From contig SVQT01000007.1 of assembly GCA_015065215.1 (NCBI GenBank), forward strand, positions 1 through 57,879: 57,879 bases of DNA, read 5' to 3'. The notes under the pieces were generated by a model. It had not been told where the DNA came from. It made no database searches and worked only from the letters and a program-made list of their open reading frames with translations. This document shows positions 43,487 to 51,934 of this stretch, in pieces. Numbering within the stretch: the first letter of the stretch is position 1; each line of letters opens with the position of its first letter. Both the position numbers and the translations under genes were made by a program. Source of the stretch: Oscillospiraceae bacterium (lineage in GTDB: Bacteria > Bacillota > Clostridia > Oscillospirales > CAG-272).

Positions 43487-43530
43487 ATTAGTAACCTAAC
43501 TATTATAACACTGTATAAGTAAAAAAACAA
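43487..43530 (-). promoter_or_regulatory. Promoter of the ABC exporter operon with overlapping inverted repeat
   Basis: On the - strand TTGTTT (43530-43525), a 17-base spacer and TATAAT (43507-43502). ATTAGTAACCTAACTAT (43487-43503) covers the start site and touches the -10. It contains the symmetric arms TTAG and CTAA, suggesting an operator of a MarR-like repressor. A GGGCAA/TTGCCC hairpin follows in the leader. Confidence 0.6.
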
Positions 43531-43581
43531 GGGGGGGTTTTAAAATTTTCCCCGCGGCCCACAGAAGGTTTTTTGCAAAAA

Positions 43582-43628
43582 GGGCTGCTTTATTTAGACG
43601 CGAAAGCCGCACCTAAATAAAGCAGCCC
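43582..43628 (-). terminator. Terminator of the unknown 43.6 kb gene
   Basis: A perfect 16-base stem, GGGCTGCTTTATTTAG/CTAAATAAAGCAGCCC, followed on the - strand by five T. Confidence 0.88.
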
Positions 43629-43642
43629 CAGAAGGGAATACA

Positions 43643-44719
43643 TCAATCGGTTACAGGCAAAAAGCCGTCCTCCCCCTCGCCGGTATAGCGGTACAGATGC
43701 GCCACCGAGGTGTGAAGCTTTTCCGGCTCTGGCGTTCTGCCGCTGTGCGAGAAGTAAAAGCGCCCGTCGCCAAGACTGTGTATACCGGTGGAGCCCCACT
43801 TGAAGCGGAATCCACGCACACCGCTCTCCTCGTGCAGCACGCCGTCAGGGGCAGCGGAAAGGAGCAGACCCTGCTCGCCGCCAAGCCCCTTGAGGGTGGT
43901 GTAAACGGGGGCTGCCGAGCCGTCGATGACATAGGTGGTGTAGTTGGGGTACTGGGGCTTTTGTCCCTTGTAGACGCAAACGAACCAGTAGCCGGTGTAG
44001 GGGTCATAGCAAAGGTTTTGCACACCCCAGGTGGTGTTACCGGTAAAGAAGAAGCAGATCTTATCCGGGTCCAGTCCGCTATGGTGGGGGGCGCTTTGTG
44101 ACAGCGGTTTTGCGACTGCCCCGAATTTGCGCCAATCGTAGCACAAAAGCATCTGATGGTCGTTATCCTCTCTGGTGACGTCGCCGTAGTTGCCACAGGC
44201 TACCATCAGCATAGTGGGGGCATCTTTTCCCTCACCGAAATAGGGGCCGAAGGAGGTGCCGTCAATACCGCTACAGCCATAGCGATGGGGCTTGCCGTCA
44301 TGGCTTTCTCCCTCGTAGTATGCGGCGATCTGAGGCAGATAAACGGCGGTCATGACCCCGTCCTTTTCCGCGTCCATATCAAAGCGGTCGATCTTGTCCA
44401 CGTCAAAAATGGAGATGTAAAAGGCGTTTTCCACCGGTACGCCCTCAAGGCCGATATTTTTGAAGACTCCTTGGCCGATCACGTCGTTTTTGAATTCCAG
44501 CGAGCCGTAGACCTTGCCGTCTTCCTTGTTAAAGTCGATGCAGCCGAGATGGCCCACAAGCCCCTTGACGCTGCCAATGCGGTTGCCGAGCAGATCGGTT
44601 TTGACCAGCTCTGTAGTAAAGGAAAAATAGGCAAAGCCTTTTTGGGTATCAATAGCAATGCCTTGCACATGGCCGCCGCTCGATTTGCCGCCGTCGATCA
44701 TCAAAGGGAGCTGTTGCAT
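43643..44719 (-). CDS. Conserved-looking protein of unknown function
   Basis: The 358-residue protein is of soluble type, without signal peptide. Many short beta-strand-like segments with repeated Gly and aromatic residues (KGFAYFSFTTELVKTD, YGSLEFKND, YWFVCVYKGQ, GRFYFSHSG) suggest a beta-propeller. The N-terminus GGKSSGGHVQGIAIDT is also strand-like. No catalytic motif is recognised. The ATG at 44719 follows GGAGG at 11 bases, and an in-frame extension to 44815 overlaps the promoter. It is a single-gene unit between the ABC exporter and the egsA operon. Propeller enzymes such as lactonases are one possibility, but nothing proves it. Confidence 0.7.
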   Translation of the reverse strand: MQQLPLMIDGGKSSGGHVQGIAIDTQKGFAYFSFTTELVKTDLLGNRIGSVKGLVGHLGCIDFNKEDGKVYGSLEFKNDVIGQGVFKNIGLEGVPVENAFYISIFDVDKIDRFDMDAEKDGVMTAVYLPQIAAYYEGESHDGKPHRYGCSGIDGTSFGPYFGEGKDAPTMLMVACGNYGDVTREDNDHQMLLCYDWRKFGAVAKPLSQSAPHHSGLDPDKICFFFTGNTTWGVQNLCYDPYTGYWFVCVYKGQKPQYPNYTTYVIDGSAAPVYTTLKGLGGEQGLLLSAAPDGVLHEESGVRGFRFKWGSTGIHSLGDGRFYFSHSGRTPEPEKLHTSVAHLYRYTGEGEDGFLPVTD

Positions 44720-44749
44720 AGTAAAAGACCTCCGATAAGGATTTTCTTT

Positions 44750-44778
44750 ATCATAGCACAAAACAAGCCGCTTGGCAA
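44750..44778 (-). promoter_or_regulatory. Promoter of the unknown 43.6 kb gene
   Basis: On the - strand TTGCCA (44778-44773), a 17-base spacer and TATGAT (44755-44750), with an extended TGn. Confidence 0.65.
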
Positions 44779-44845
44779 GCGGTTTCAAAAAAAGTGTGTT
44801 TTGAGGGGGATACAATCCTGTAAAGCTATGAAAAAACGCTAAAAA

Positions 44846-44886
44846 GGGCTTTCGTGCGCTCCGGCCGGAGTCGGATGCGAAAGCCC
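44846..44886 (-). terminator. Terminator of the egsA-SIS operon
   Basis: GGGCTTTCG/CGAAAGCCC with an inner CTCCGGCCGGAG stem, followed on the - strand by TTTTT. Confidence 0.85.
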
Positions 44887-44901
44887 CCTTGATGTCGCGG
44901 C

Positions 44902-45492
44902 TTAGTTGATCAGCTTGCCCACGGCGCCGCCCGGATGGATGAGGCCGAACGCGGCAAGCGAATAGTCCTTTTCCTCCATGAGTCCCATCATCAACGCATC
45001 GAAAATGCCCACGGTGGCCACGAAGCTGGCGGTGGACATGACATCAAAGCGGTCGCTTTCCGGGGTGTCCGGCAATTGCAGTACCACATCGGCCAGCTGT
45101 CCCAGCTCCCGCTCGGGGTGGGCGGTGACCACAATCAGTTTGGCGTTTTTCTTTTTGGCGATATAGGCAAGGGGCATTAGCTCTTCGGTCTTACCGCCCT
45201 TGGTGACCAGGATCAGGACGTTCCCCTCCTTCAGGGCGCCCATGCCGCCATGTACCGCCTCGGAGGGAGGAACGAATTTGGCGGGGCATTCGACACAGCA
45301 AAGCGAATGGGCAAATTTTTTGGTGGTAAAGCCGGAAGAGCCGCAGGCCGAAAGTACTGTCAAGGTAGAGGCCTTGAGCAGCTCTAATGCCTTTTCAAAG
45401 GCGGCCTCGTCCATATTGTCATGGAGGAGCTCCAGCGCCCTTCGCTCAGCGAGAAAGGAGTTTTTCATCAAAGCCATCGTGGTATCTTTCAT
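44902..45492 (-). CDS. SIS-domain sugar isomerase-like protein
   Basis: The 196-residue single SIS domain protein is of the KpsF/GutQ type without the CBS pair. It has SACGSSGFTTKKFAHSL near residue 48, the phosphate-binding loop LVTKGGKTEEL near 95 and GLIHPGGAVGKLIN at the end, as in arabinose-5-phosphate isomerases. It should bind a phosphosugar and catalyse an aldose-ketose isomerisation. It overlaps the egsA stop by 4 bases (ATGA), so both are made together. Partnership with a glycerol-1-phosphate dehydrogenase and a DeoR regulator suggests a polyol or sugar phosphate pathway. Confidence 0.85.
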   Translation of the reverse strand: MKDTTMALMKNSFLAERRALELLHDNMDEAAFEKALELLKASTLTVLSACGSSGFTTKKFAHSLCCVECPAKFVPPSEAVHGGMGALKEGNVLILVTKGGKTEELMPLAYIAKKKNAKLIVVTAHPERELGQLADVVLQLPDTPESDRFDVMSTASFVATVGIFDALMMGLMEEKDYSLAAFGLIHPGGAVGKLIN

Positions 45493-46757
45493 GCGTCCAA
45501 ACCTCCAAACAGATCAAAATAGAGCCAAAGAACAGAGTAGCGATCCTTCAAATCCTTGCCCCAAAGCATGCCGTCGGCAATGCGCTCCTTGCCATACATG
45601 CGTTCAAAGGCCGACATATCAAAGTGAACGTCCAGCAGCATCTGCTCGATTTCCTTGGCGGTGGGGCACTCGTTTAGAATGGCTACCACCTCCTGCCATT
45701 TTTCGGCATATACAGGGGTGGTATCTTTGTTGTATCTGCCCGCCTGCTCCTGTAGCGCGGCGACCTCACTTGCGCAGTGCCTATAGATACGCCGGTAGGC
45801 GGCAAGGCGCTTTTCTGCGGGGACGGTATGGAATTCCGGTGCTTTCATCGCGCGAATGCGCTCACGCATGCCGGCGGTGACCACGGTAGAATAGCCCACG
45901 TCGGTGCCATGGAGAAAGTAGGGTTGATCCAGAATGAGACCGGTGATCTCAAAGTAGTGAGATAGGTGATGCTCACTACCGGAGCCGGGTCTTGTGGTCG
46001 AGAGCAGTGTGAGGCAGACACCGATCATGATCAGGATCTCGGTGAGCGTAGCGATGGCAGCAGGCTCACGGCGTACCAGCGCGGGGGCCAGATTTCGCAC
46101 CTCATTGGTTTTATCCAACACCAGATCGTAAACGAAGGGGCAAAGGTATTCGCCGTTGATCAGCTGGCTCAGCTTCCAGTCGTTCAAGGCGCTGTACTTG
46201 CCAATGATGTCGGCATAACCGGCGGCGATCATATCGGCAGGAGCGGTGCGGAGAATATCGGTGTCGCCCAGAATAAGGTCAGGGGCGTGGGTGGTGAAGG
46301 TTACCTTCATGCCGTCAAAGATCATGGCGGCGCCAGAGGAGGCGAAGCCGTCCATCGAGGGGGCGGTGGCGATGATGCCGCAGGTGATTTTGTGTTGATA
46401 GGAAACATATTTGCAAATATCATTGATAACGCCGGAGCCGATGCCCAGGATGAAATCGGTTTTGTCGGTCATTTGGGCCTCAACGGCTTTTACTGCTGCC
46501 TCGTCGGGGACTAACAGCTCCTTGCCGGTCCGGAAGAGCTGATGGGTAGCGATTCGATCTCCCAGCAGGGTGCGGACACGGTCTGCGCAAAGGGCATCGG
46601 TGTTCTGATCCGAGACCAGCAAGATAGACTTGGCATCGGTCAGAGCGGGCAGTTCGGCAAGCACGCCCTGGCCCACGCGAACCGATTTGATGTCACAGCG
46701 GTGGGTGCGTCCGCAGGCACAAACAAGATCGCGATTGATGATGTCAGAAAGCTTCAT
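45489..46757 (-). CDS. egsA: sn-glycerol-1-phosphate dehydrogenase (AraM/EgsA family)
   Basis: The 422-residue member of the iron-containing/glycerol dehydrogenase fold family has GIGSGVINDICKY near residue 110, APSMDGFASSGAAM near 135, and GSGSEHHLSHYFE with metal-binding histidines near 265. These are features of AraM/EgsA, which reduces dihydroxyacetone phosphate to sn-glycerol-1-phosphate, the archaeal-type glycerol backbone. Bacillus AraM makes heptaprenylglyceryl lipids. There is no PcrB-type prenyltransferase gene beside it here. The ATG at 46757 follows AAGGAGAA, and an upstream in-frame start is less likely. It is transcribed divergently from a DeoR regulator whose promoter region it shares. 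Confidence 0.88.
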   Translation of the reverse strand: MKLSDIINRDLVCACGRTHRCDIKSVRVGQGVLAELPALTDAKSILLVSDQNTDALCADRVRTLLGDRIATHQLFRTGKELLVPDEAAVKAVEAQMTDKTDFILGIGSGVINDICKYVSYQHKITCGIIATAPSMDGFASSGAAMIFDGMKVTFTTHAPDLILGDTDILRTAPADMIAAGYADIIGKYSALNDWKLSQLINGEYLCPFVYDLVLDKTNEVRNLAPALVRREPAAIATLTEILIMIGVCLTLLSTTRPGSGSEHHLSHYFEITGLILDQPYFLHGTDVGYSTVVTAGMRERIRAMKAPEFHTVPAEKRLAAYRRIYRHCASEVAALQEQAGRYNKDTTPVYAEKWQEVVAILNECPTAKEIEQMLLDVHFDMSAFERMYGKERIADGMLWGKDLKDRYSVLWLYFDLFGGLDA

Positions 46758-46794
46758 GATATTCTCCTTTTTATGAGACAATTTGTTCGTTATC

Positions 46795-46867
46795 ATCCTA
46801 TCACGCACAGTTCAACTTGTCAAGAAAAAGCATAACTGTTGACATTTGATCAAGAAAAAGGTATAAT
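46795..46867. promoter_or_regulatory. Divergent promoters of egsA and the DeoR regulator with repeats
   Basis: + strand: TTGACA (46839-46844), 17 bases, TATAAT (46862-46867). - strand: TTGACA (46823-46818), 17 bases, TAGGAT (46800-46795). The direct repeat CAAGAAAAAG occurs at 46821-46830 and 46851-46860, one copy at the - strand -35 and one in the + strand spacer, fitting an operator for the DeoR protein. Confidence 0.75.
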
Positions 46868-46903
46868 ACGATCACAAACAATCAAAAATGATCGGAGAAA
46901 GCG

Positions 46904-47596
46904 ATGCTACAGTTAGAACGGCAAAAGGATATTTTACGCTTGTTGCAAGCAAAGAAAAGCATGACAGTCAAGGAGCTTTGCGCCGCCCTTTATGCCAGCC
47001 CCGCCACGGTGCGCCGTGATCTTTGCGCCTTGGAGCAGTCGGGGCTTTTGACCCGTAGCTTTGGCGGCGCGGTGCTCAACGAGGTTTTCCCGGATCAACA
47101 GCCCTTTGCGGTGCGGTCGGGGGAGCATATCGTTGAAAAAAAGCGTGTGGCGGCAAAGGCGGCGGCTTTTCTTCACGCGGGTGAGACGATTTTTTTAGAC
47201 GCTTCCTCTACCACCTATTATTTAGCTCCACATTTGCGGGATTTGCCTGATCTGACGGTAGTCACCAACAGCCCCCGTACCTGTCTTGCCTTGGCTGAAA
47301 ACGGGGTGCGGTGCTTTTGCACGGGGGGAGAGCTACTGGAAGGGTCACTGGCCTTGGTGGGCAGCGATGCCGAGCGGTTTGTGCGGGGGATACGGGCACA
47401 CGTGGCGTTCTTTTCGGCAAGAGGCGTGGCAGACGGGCAGATTACCGATTCCTCAAAAGGAGAGCGGGATCTGAAAATCGCCATGTTGGAGCATGCGGGG
47501 CGCAGTGTTTTTTTGTTCGACCGCTCAAAAGAGGGTAAGGTCTATCCGCATATTGTAACCGACCTTTCCCACGTGGATGAGATCGTGGGCGAGTGA
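46904..47596 (+). CDS. DeoR-family transcriptional regulator
   Basis: The 230-residue repressor has an N-terminal winged helix (RQKDILRLLQAKKSMTVKELCAALYASPATVRRDL, helix-turn-helix about residues 19-40). The C-terminal sugar-phosphate-sensing DeoR domain shows IFLDASSTTYYLAPHL, VVTNSPRT and the D(S)SKGERDLKIAML pocket. It probably controls the divergent egsA-SIS operon and itself, responding to a phosphorylated polyol or sugar. AGGAG precedes the ATG at 46904. The length is slightly short for the family (usually about 250). Confidence 0.9.
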   Translation: MLQLERQKDILRLLQAKKSMTVKELCAALYASPATVRRDLCALEQSGLLTRSFGGAVLNEVFPDQQPFAVRSGEHIVEKKRVAAKAAAFLHAGETIFLDASSTTYYLAPHLRDLPDLTVVTNSPRTCLALAENGVRCFCTGGELLEGSLALVGSDAERFVRGIRAHVAFFSARGVADGQITDSSKGERDLKIAMLEHAGRSVFLFDRSKEGKVYPHIVTDLSHVDEIVGE

Positions 47597-47668
47597 GCGG
47601 CGTTGCCATGGTGACAAATTTGGCTTAAATCTTGTTTGCGGTTTCCCCAAGTGCCCTTTAAAAGCAAT

Positions 47669-47719
47669 AAAAAACGCAGGATCCGATACAGTTCATTGTA
47701 TCAGATCCTGCGTTTTTTT
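47669..47719. terminator. Bidirectional terminator between deoR and tRNA-Val
   Basis: AAAAACGCAGGATC and GATCCTGCGTTTTT with an inner GATACA/TGTATC stem. T runs on both strands let it end both the regulator and the tRNA transcripts. Confidence 0.9.
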
Positions 47720-47722
47720 GGG

Positions 47723-47799
<77 letters not shown>

Positions 47800-47895
47800 G
47801 TTTGAACGCGAAAAATATTATAGCATACTTTTTGGGGCGTGTCAAGAGGGTGAAATGAAAAAGAAGCGAATTTGATGGAACTTCAATTTTAAATA

Positions 47896-47924
47896 TTGAA
47901 ATAGCGAAAAAATCATGATATAAT
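47896..47924 (+). promoter_or_regulatory. Promoter of the GH42-like gene
   Basis: TTGAAA (47896-47901), a 17-base spacer, then TATAAT (47919-47924) with an extended TGn. Confidence 0.75.
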
Positions 47925-47955
47925 GAAAGAAAGCGTGTAGAAGGAGGTAACTGTA

Positions 47956-50025
47956 ATGTACGAAATGAGGAAAAAAGCTGTGCCCAAGCGCATTATAAAC
48001 TGGTGGCTTACCTGGGAAGATCTGAATTGGCCAAGCGTGGATATTGGCGAAAAAATAAAGAGAAGAGCAGAGCAGGCGGCAAAGGCCAACGTGACCACCG
48101 CTATTCTTTTCGGCGCGCATTTCAGATGGGATTACCTGCCTTATTTCACGCTGCTTCACGACCACATAGCGACGACCTGTGAAGAACTGCACAAATACGG
48201 CATTGAGCTTTACGATCGTCATTCTGTTAATCTGATCCATCGCTATGATACACGGGATGAAATGCGTCACGTGATGCTTCACAGCGGACCGCACATTCCT
48301 TTTTCGCCCTCTCGCGAGGCGGCGGCAACGTGGGAATACAATGGCAAGAGACTCAACGATTGGAGAATGATAGACGTCCGCGACGGAAGCGTGCTCTACT
48401 ATCCTCAATACGCGTCCGAGGGCTTTTGTTACAGAAACCCGGATTTTATCCAAGCCTATTGCGATTACGCGAAAAAGCTCGTGGCCGATACGGGAATTGA
48501 CGGACTGGCGGCAGAGGATCCGGTACACTATATGCATTATAAATCCTGCGCCTGCCCCCATTGCAGAGCTGAATTGAAGCGAAGAGCAGGTGTTGAGCTT
48601 CCAAGTGTTGACGACAGATCGTTTTGGGGAAATTGGGAAAACCCCGCTTGGCGCGAGTGGATCGATCTGCGGTATGAGGCCGGAAAAGAATTTTTCCAAA
48701 AGCTGACACCGCATCTTCCCAAAGGTTTTCCGATCACCACCTGTGGCTCCAACAGCGCAAGCAATGGCGTAAACGGCTCCGCCTCCGACGCAAGCCGCTT
48801 TATTGCGGGGGGAAGCAATTACGTTCACATGGAAATGAGCGGAAATACGCCCCCCTATAAGAAGGATCCTGTTACCGCCAATACGCAGATTCCCGAAAGA
48901 ATGGTCGGGTTTTCTCATCACCAGGCGGTGGCAAGAGAAAATGGAATCCGGTCCTTTTCAACGGGTTACGGCTTTTCAGAGCCCTCGGCGAATATTATCT
49001 GGGCAGTGAATAAGGTGCTGGATACCGATTGCTGCTTCTCTACGCTAAAAGCAAGGCTTGGCTTGCCCGATCATGTGTTAAGACAGCTCCCCGACGAGCC
49101 TGAGCTTGTAAAAACAGCTTACACGTTTGAAAAGGAGCATCCCGAGCTTTTCACAGCAGATCAGATCGCACAGATCGGTGTATTCTTTTCGTATGAAACG
49201 AGAAACAATTCCTTTTTTGGAAATCTGAGCAAGGGTTATTATCGTGATTACGCACGAACACTTCGCGCGCTCTTTGCGGCAGGCATCAGTGCGCATACCG
49301 TGTTGCACATTCCGACCGATACAAGAGAGTATCCCGTCATCATTCTGGCAAGTGTCGCTCTTATGACGGCCGAAGAAAAGAAGACGCTCGGGGAATATAT
49401 TGCAAACGGCGGTATCGTATTGGTCTGCGGTCCCTCGGCACTGGAGGCATGCGAGAACCAATGGGTGCTGCCAACACAACCGCAAATTGATACGCCCAAC
49501 GATTTTTTCTGCACGATTGCGAACGGTGTGTGGCACAAGTATGCGGAATGGACAACAAATACGACATTGAACGAATCCGCCGAACCAAACGAATGGCGCG
49601 CGGCAGCGACGCAAATATACTATAATCCGCATAGAATCGGTGACGGAAAAATCGAAGAGTCTTTCTTGGCGCTTGTCAATCGCTTTATTCGGAAAATGCC
49701 GATCGAGATCGTATCGTCCAAGGGATATTTGACAACGACCTTTCAATCGGAGGATGCGTACATCATGCATTTTCTCGCGGCGGACTACGACACCGACATT
49801 GATCACGACTTGGATGATATACGGTTCCATAGAAGCCGTGTGAATTTTGTGAATAAGGTTACGCCGATCAATGTTGCCGAAAAGATCGCCGTTCGCACCA
49901 AACTGGGCGCGGAGGTGTTTACTCCCTTCAACGATGAAAAAGCAACAATCAGTCATGACAATGACATTTGCGAAATACAGTTGCCCCCACATACATCTTA
50001 CGCGATCTTAAAATTCAAAAAATAA
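47956..50025 (+). CDS. Putative glycoside hydrolase with GH42-type trimerisation domain
   Basis: The 689-residue protein has a first half that looks like a TIM barrel. It includes the sequence GIDGLAAEDPVHY near residue 180, followed by CACPHC cysteines around 196-201, a feature of GH42-like proteins that bind zinc. The region around residues 420-500 (GKGYYRDYA to GGIVLVCGPSALE type strands) resembles the A4 beta-galactosidase middle, or trimerisation, domain. Family assignment and substrate are uncertain, and the acid/base residues were not located with confidence. It lacks a signal peptide. AAGGAGG lies 8 bases before the ATG. Confidence 0.65.
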   Translation: MYEMRKKAVPKRIINWWLTWEDLNWPSVDIGEKIKRRAEQAAKANVTTAILFGAHFRWDYLPYFTLLHDHIATTCEELHKYGIELYDRHSVNLIHRYDTRDEMRHVMLHSGPHIPFSPSREAAATWEYNGKRLNDWRMIDVRDGSVLYYPQYASEGFCYRNPDFIQAYCDYAKKLVADTGIDGLAAEDPVHYMHYKSCACPHCRAELKRRAGVELPSVDDRSFWGNWENPAWREWIDLRYEAGKEFFQKLTPHLPKGFPITTCGSNSASNGVNGSASDASRFIAGGSNYVHMEMSGNTPPYKKDPVTANTQIPERMVGFSHHQAVARENGIRSFSTGYGFSEPSANIIWAVNKVLDTDCCFSTLKARLGLPDHVLRQLPDEPELVKTAYTFEKEHPELFTADQIAQIGVFFSYETRNNSFFGNLSKGYYRDYARTLRALFAAGISAHTVLHIPTDTREYPVIILASVALMTAEEKKTLGEYIANGGIVLVCGPSALEACENQWVLPTQPQIDTPNDFFCTIANGVWHKYAEWTTNTTLNESAEPNEWRAAATQIYYNPHRIGDGKIEESFLALVNRFIRKMPIEIVSSKGYLTTTFQSEDAYIMHFLAADYDTDIDHDLDDIRFHRSRVNFVNKVTPINVAEKIAVRTKLGAEVFTPFNDEKATISHDNDICEIQLPPHTSYAILKFKK

Positions 50026-50037
50026 TACAAGCGATAC

Positions 50038-50073
50038 AAAGGGTTGACCGAACACAGCGGTCAGCCCTTTAAA
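50038..50073 (+). terminator. Weak terminator hairpin after the GH42-like gene
   Basis: AAAGGGTTGACCG/CGGTCAGCCCTTT with GU pairs and a TTTAAATTT tail. It is part of repeat copy A. Confidence 0.6.
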
Positions 50074-50140
50074 TTTGTGGTACGTGGGCAAAGAAAAAGG
50101 CTTCAGCAACCTTGTTCCAAAGTCAAATTTGGTACGGATG
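50041..50140 (+). repeat. Degenerate intergenic repeat, copy A
   Basis: A hairpin ending GTCAGCCCT is followed by an AAATTTG block, GCAAAGAAAAAGGCTTC, then CCAAAGTCAAATTTGG. Copies B (51799-51875) and C (52191-52300) show the same blocks in the same order and orientation. Confidence 0.5.
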
Positions 50141-50190
50141 TTTATATCGAAACTTTGACTGAATAACAGGGACCGACCAAACAGAAAGTA

Positions 50191-50228
50191 CACCTATAGC
50201 GCTCCGCGGGAGCAAAACGCTATAGGTG
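50191..50228 (-). terminator. Hairpin downstream of the collagen-like gene
   Basis: CACCTATAGCG/CGCTATAGGTG with an inner CTCC/GGAG stem. It lies about 50 bases after the collagen-like stop on the - strand, with a poor T tract. Confidence 0.55.
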
Positions 50229-50276
50229 CTTTAACATTCAATGGTAACAAAGCATCAGGCGTGGCTTATAAAAGCG

Positions 50277-51710
50277 TTATCCTATCTGTGTGATAACAAG
50301 ATGCGCAGACACGGGACGAGTTCCGCCTGCAAGAGGGGTGATGGTAAGCGCGGCGGCGTTGCCTGCGGGATTACGGACTGTCAGGATTGAGTTGACTGCC
50401 GTGGTGGTTACCACAGCCATTCCCACGATCTGAGACGTTCCCGTGGCGCGACCTGCGACGGTATAGGCTAAGTCTTGACCGTTCAAGGTTAGAATCAGCT
50501 GTCCCGCCTCGGTAACGCTGACTTGGAATAGGATCTGATAGGTTCCGATGGGTCCAAGATTGAACGAGGACGGACCAAGCCGTCCAATGTTCGTGTTGGC
50601 AATCGGACCGTTTTGCGGGAAGCTGACATCAGTTCCCGGGGCAACCGTTGCCGAATTATCGGGCGGCATCAAGGCGTAAAAATCGGCATAACTCAATACG
50701 CCGCCGGGGAGCCCTTGCGGTCCCTGCGCGCCTGTATCTCCTACAGGCCCCTGCGGACCGACAGGACCTTGCGGACCAATGGGACCCGTAGCGCCCACGG
50801 GACCCTGAGGGCCTGTAGGACCTGTATCGCCTACAGGCCCCTGCGGACCTGCGGGACCTTGCGGACCAATGGGACCCGTAGCCCCTGCGGGACCTTGAGG
50901 GCCAACGGGACCAATATCACCTGCGGGGCCCTGCGGACCGATTGGACCTTGCGGACCAACAGGACCGGTAGCGCCTTGAGGACCCGCGGGGCCGATCGGA
51001 CCCATATCACCTTGGAGCCCCTGTGGCCCCGGAAGCCCTTGGAGCCCTTGAGGACCCTGCGGACCAACAGGGCCGATCTCACCGACAGGACCTTGCGGAC
51101 CTACGGGACCTGTAGCACCTACGGGACCCTGGGGGCCTTGCGCACCTGTGTCACCTGCCGGGCCTTGTGGACCCACGGGGCCTTGGGGGCCGATAGGACC
51201 GACCGCGCCTGCCGGACCTTGCGGACCTGCGGGACCTACATCACCTGCGGGACCTTGCGCGCCGACAGGACCTTGTGGACCTTGTGCACCCGCATCGCCC
51301 GCGGGACCCTGAGGTCCTGTAGGACCTACGTCACCTGCGGGACCTTGTGGACCGATGGGACCTTGAGAACCTTGTGCGCCTGCAGGTCCCTGTGGACCCG
51401 GCGCTCCTGTGTTGCCGGTGGGCCCTTGTGGACCGATAAAACCTCTTGGCCCCGTCGGTCCTTGCGGACCAATAGGACCTCTCGGACCTGCCGGACCCTG
51501 CGGACCAATAGGACCTCTTGGCCCTGTTGGACCCTGCGGACCTTCGGGACCGGGGGGACAGACTACGCACGGATTTTTATCTTTATCGTGACAATCGTCA
51601 CATTCATCGCAGCAAGGTGGCTGATTGTTACAGTTATTTTGACAGCCGTTTTGACAGTCATTGCAATAGCGATCGTTGGTACTTCGCATAAACGGATTCT
51701 GTCTGCTCAT
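50277..51710 (-). CDS. Collagen-like repeat protein with Cys-rich head and BclA-like C-terminal domain
   Basis: The 477-residue protein starts with a short N-terminus containing ten cysteines within residues 16-51. About 95 Gly-X-Y triplets follow (residues about 52-340, mostly [12 protein letters not shown] and GPI), which should form a collagen triple helix. The remaining 130 residues ([19 protein letters not shown] onward) resemble the beta-rich C-terminal heads of BclA-type exosporium proteins. It has no signal peptide or LPXTG anchor, which fits deposition on spores from the mother cell rather than secretion. GGGAGG lies 8 bases before the ATG. The DNA repeats, so copy number may vary between strains. 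Confidence 0.88.
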   Translation of the reverse strand: MSRQNPFMRSTNDRYCNDCQNGCQNNCNNQPPCCDECDDCHDKDKNPCVVCPPGPEGPQGPTGPRGPIGPQGPAGPRGPIGPQGPTGPRGFIGPQGPTGNTGAPGPQGPAGAQGSQGPIGPQGPAGDVGPTGPQGPAGDAGAQGPQGPVGAQGPAGDVGPAGPQGPAGAVGPIGPQGPVGPQGPAGDTGAQGPQGPVGATGPVGPQGPVGEIGPVGPQGPQGLQGLPGPQGLQGDMGPIGPAGPQGATGPVGPQGPIGPQGPAGDIGPVGPQGPAGATGPIGPQGPAGPQGPVGDTGPTGPQGPVGATGPIGPQGPVGPQGPVGDTGAQGPQGLPGGVLSYADFYALMPPDNSATVAPGTDVSFPQNGPIANTNIGRLGPSSFNLGPIGTYQILFQVSVTEAGQLILTLNGQDLAYTVAGRATGTSQIVGMAVVTTTAVNSILTVRNPAGNAAALTITPLAGGTRPVSAHLVITQIG

Positions 51711-51798
51711 AAAATGACCTCCCTTGTAGATTTTGGTGAAGCACCATTACATTATATGTTGTTTTTTGACGAATAGGTACTATAAACTATAATGAGAA

Positions 51799-51875
51799 AG
51801 GGCTAACCGGATGAAGCAGTCGCCCTTCAAAATTTGAGTCGGAGGAAGCAAAGAATAGCCAAATCGGTTGAAAAG
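51799..51875 (+). repeat. Degenerate intergenic repeat, copy B
   Basis: AGTCGCCCTTCAAAATTTGAGTCG and AAGCAAAGAATAGCC match copies A and C over about 60 bases. It is shorter at the 3' end. The rest of the gap 51711-51934 holds only the promoter below. Confidence 0.5.
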
Positions 51876-51896
51876 TTCATAGAAATATGATATAGT
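51868..51896 (+). promoter_or_regulatory. Promoter of the small membrane protein gene
   Basis: TTGAAA (51868-51873), a 17-base spacer and TATAGT (51891-51896) with an extended TGn. Confidence 0.6.
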
Positions 51897-51934
51897 AATC
51901 TCAACGATAAATAAGAATTTGATGGAGGGTATTT

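Noticed and set aside
50613-51776. Long open frame opposite the collagen-like gene, and the regular repeats as a possible CRISPR array
   Set aside because: The repeats are 9- to 27-base coding periods of Gly-X-Y triplets without unique spacers of constant size, so they are not CRISPR. The antisense frame follows from the repeat composition.
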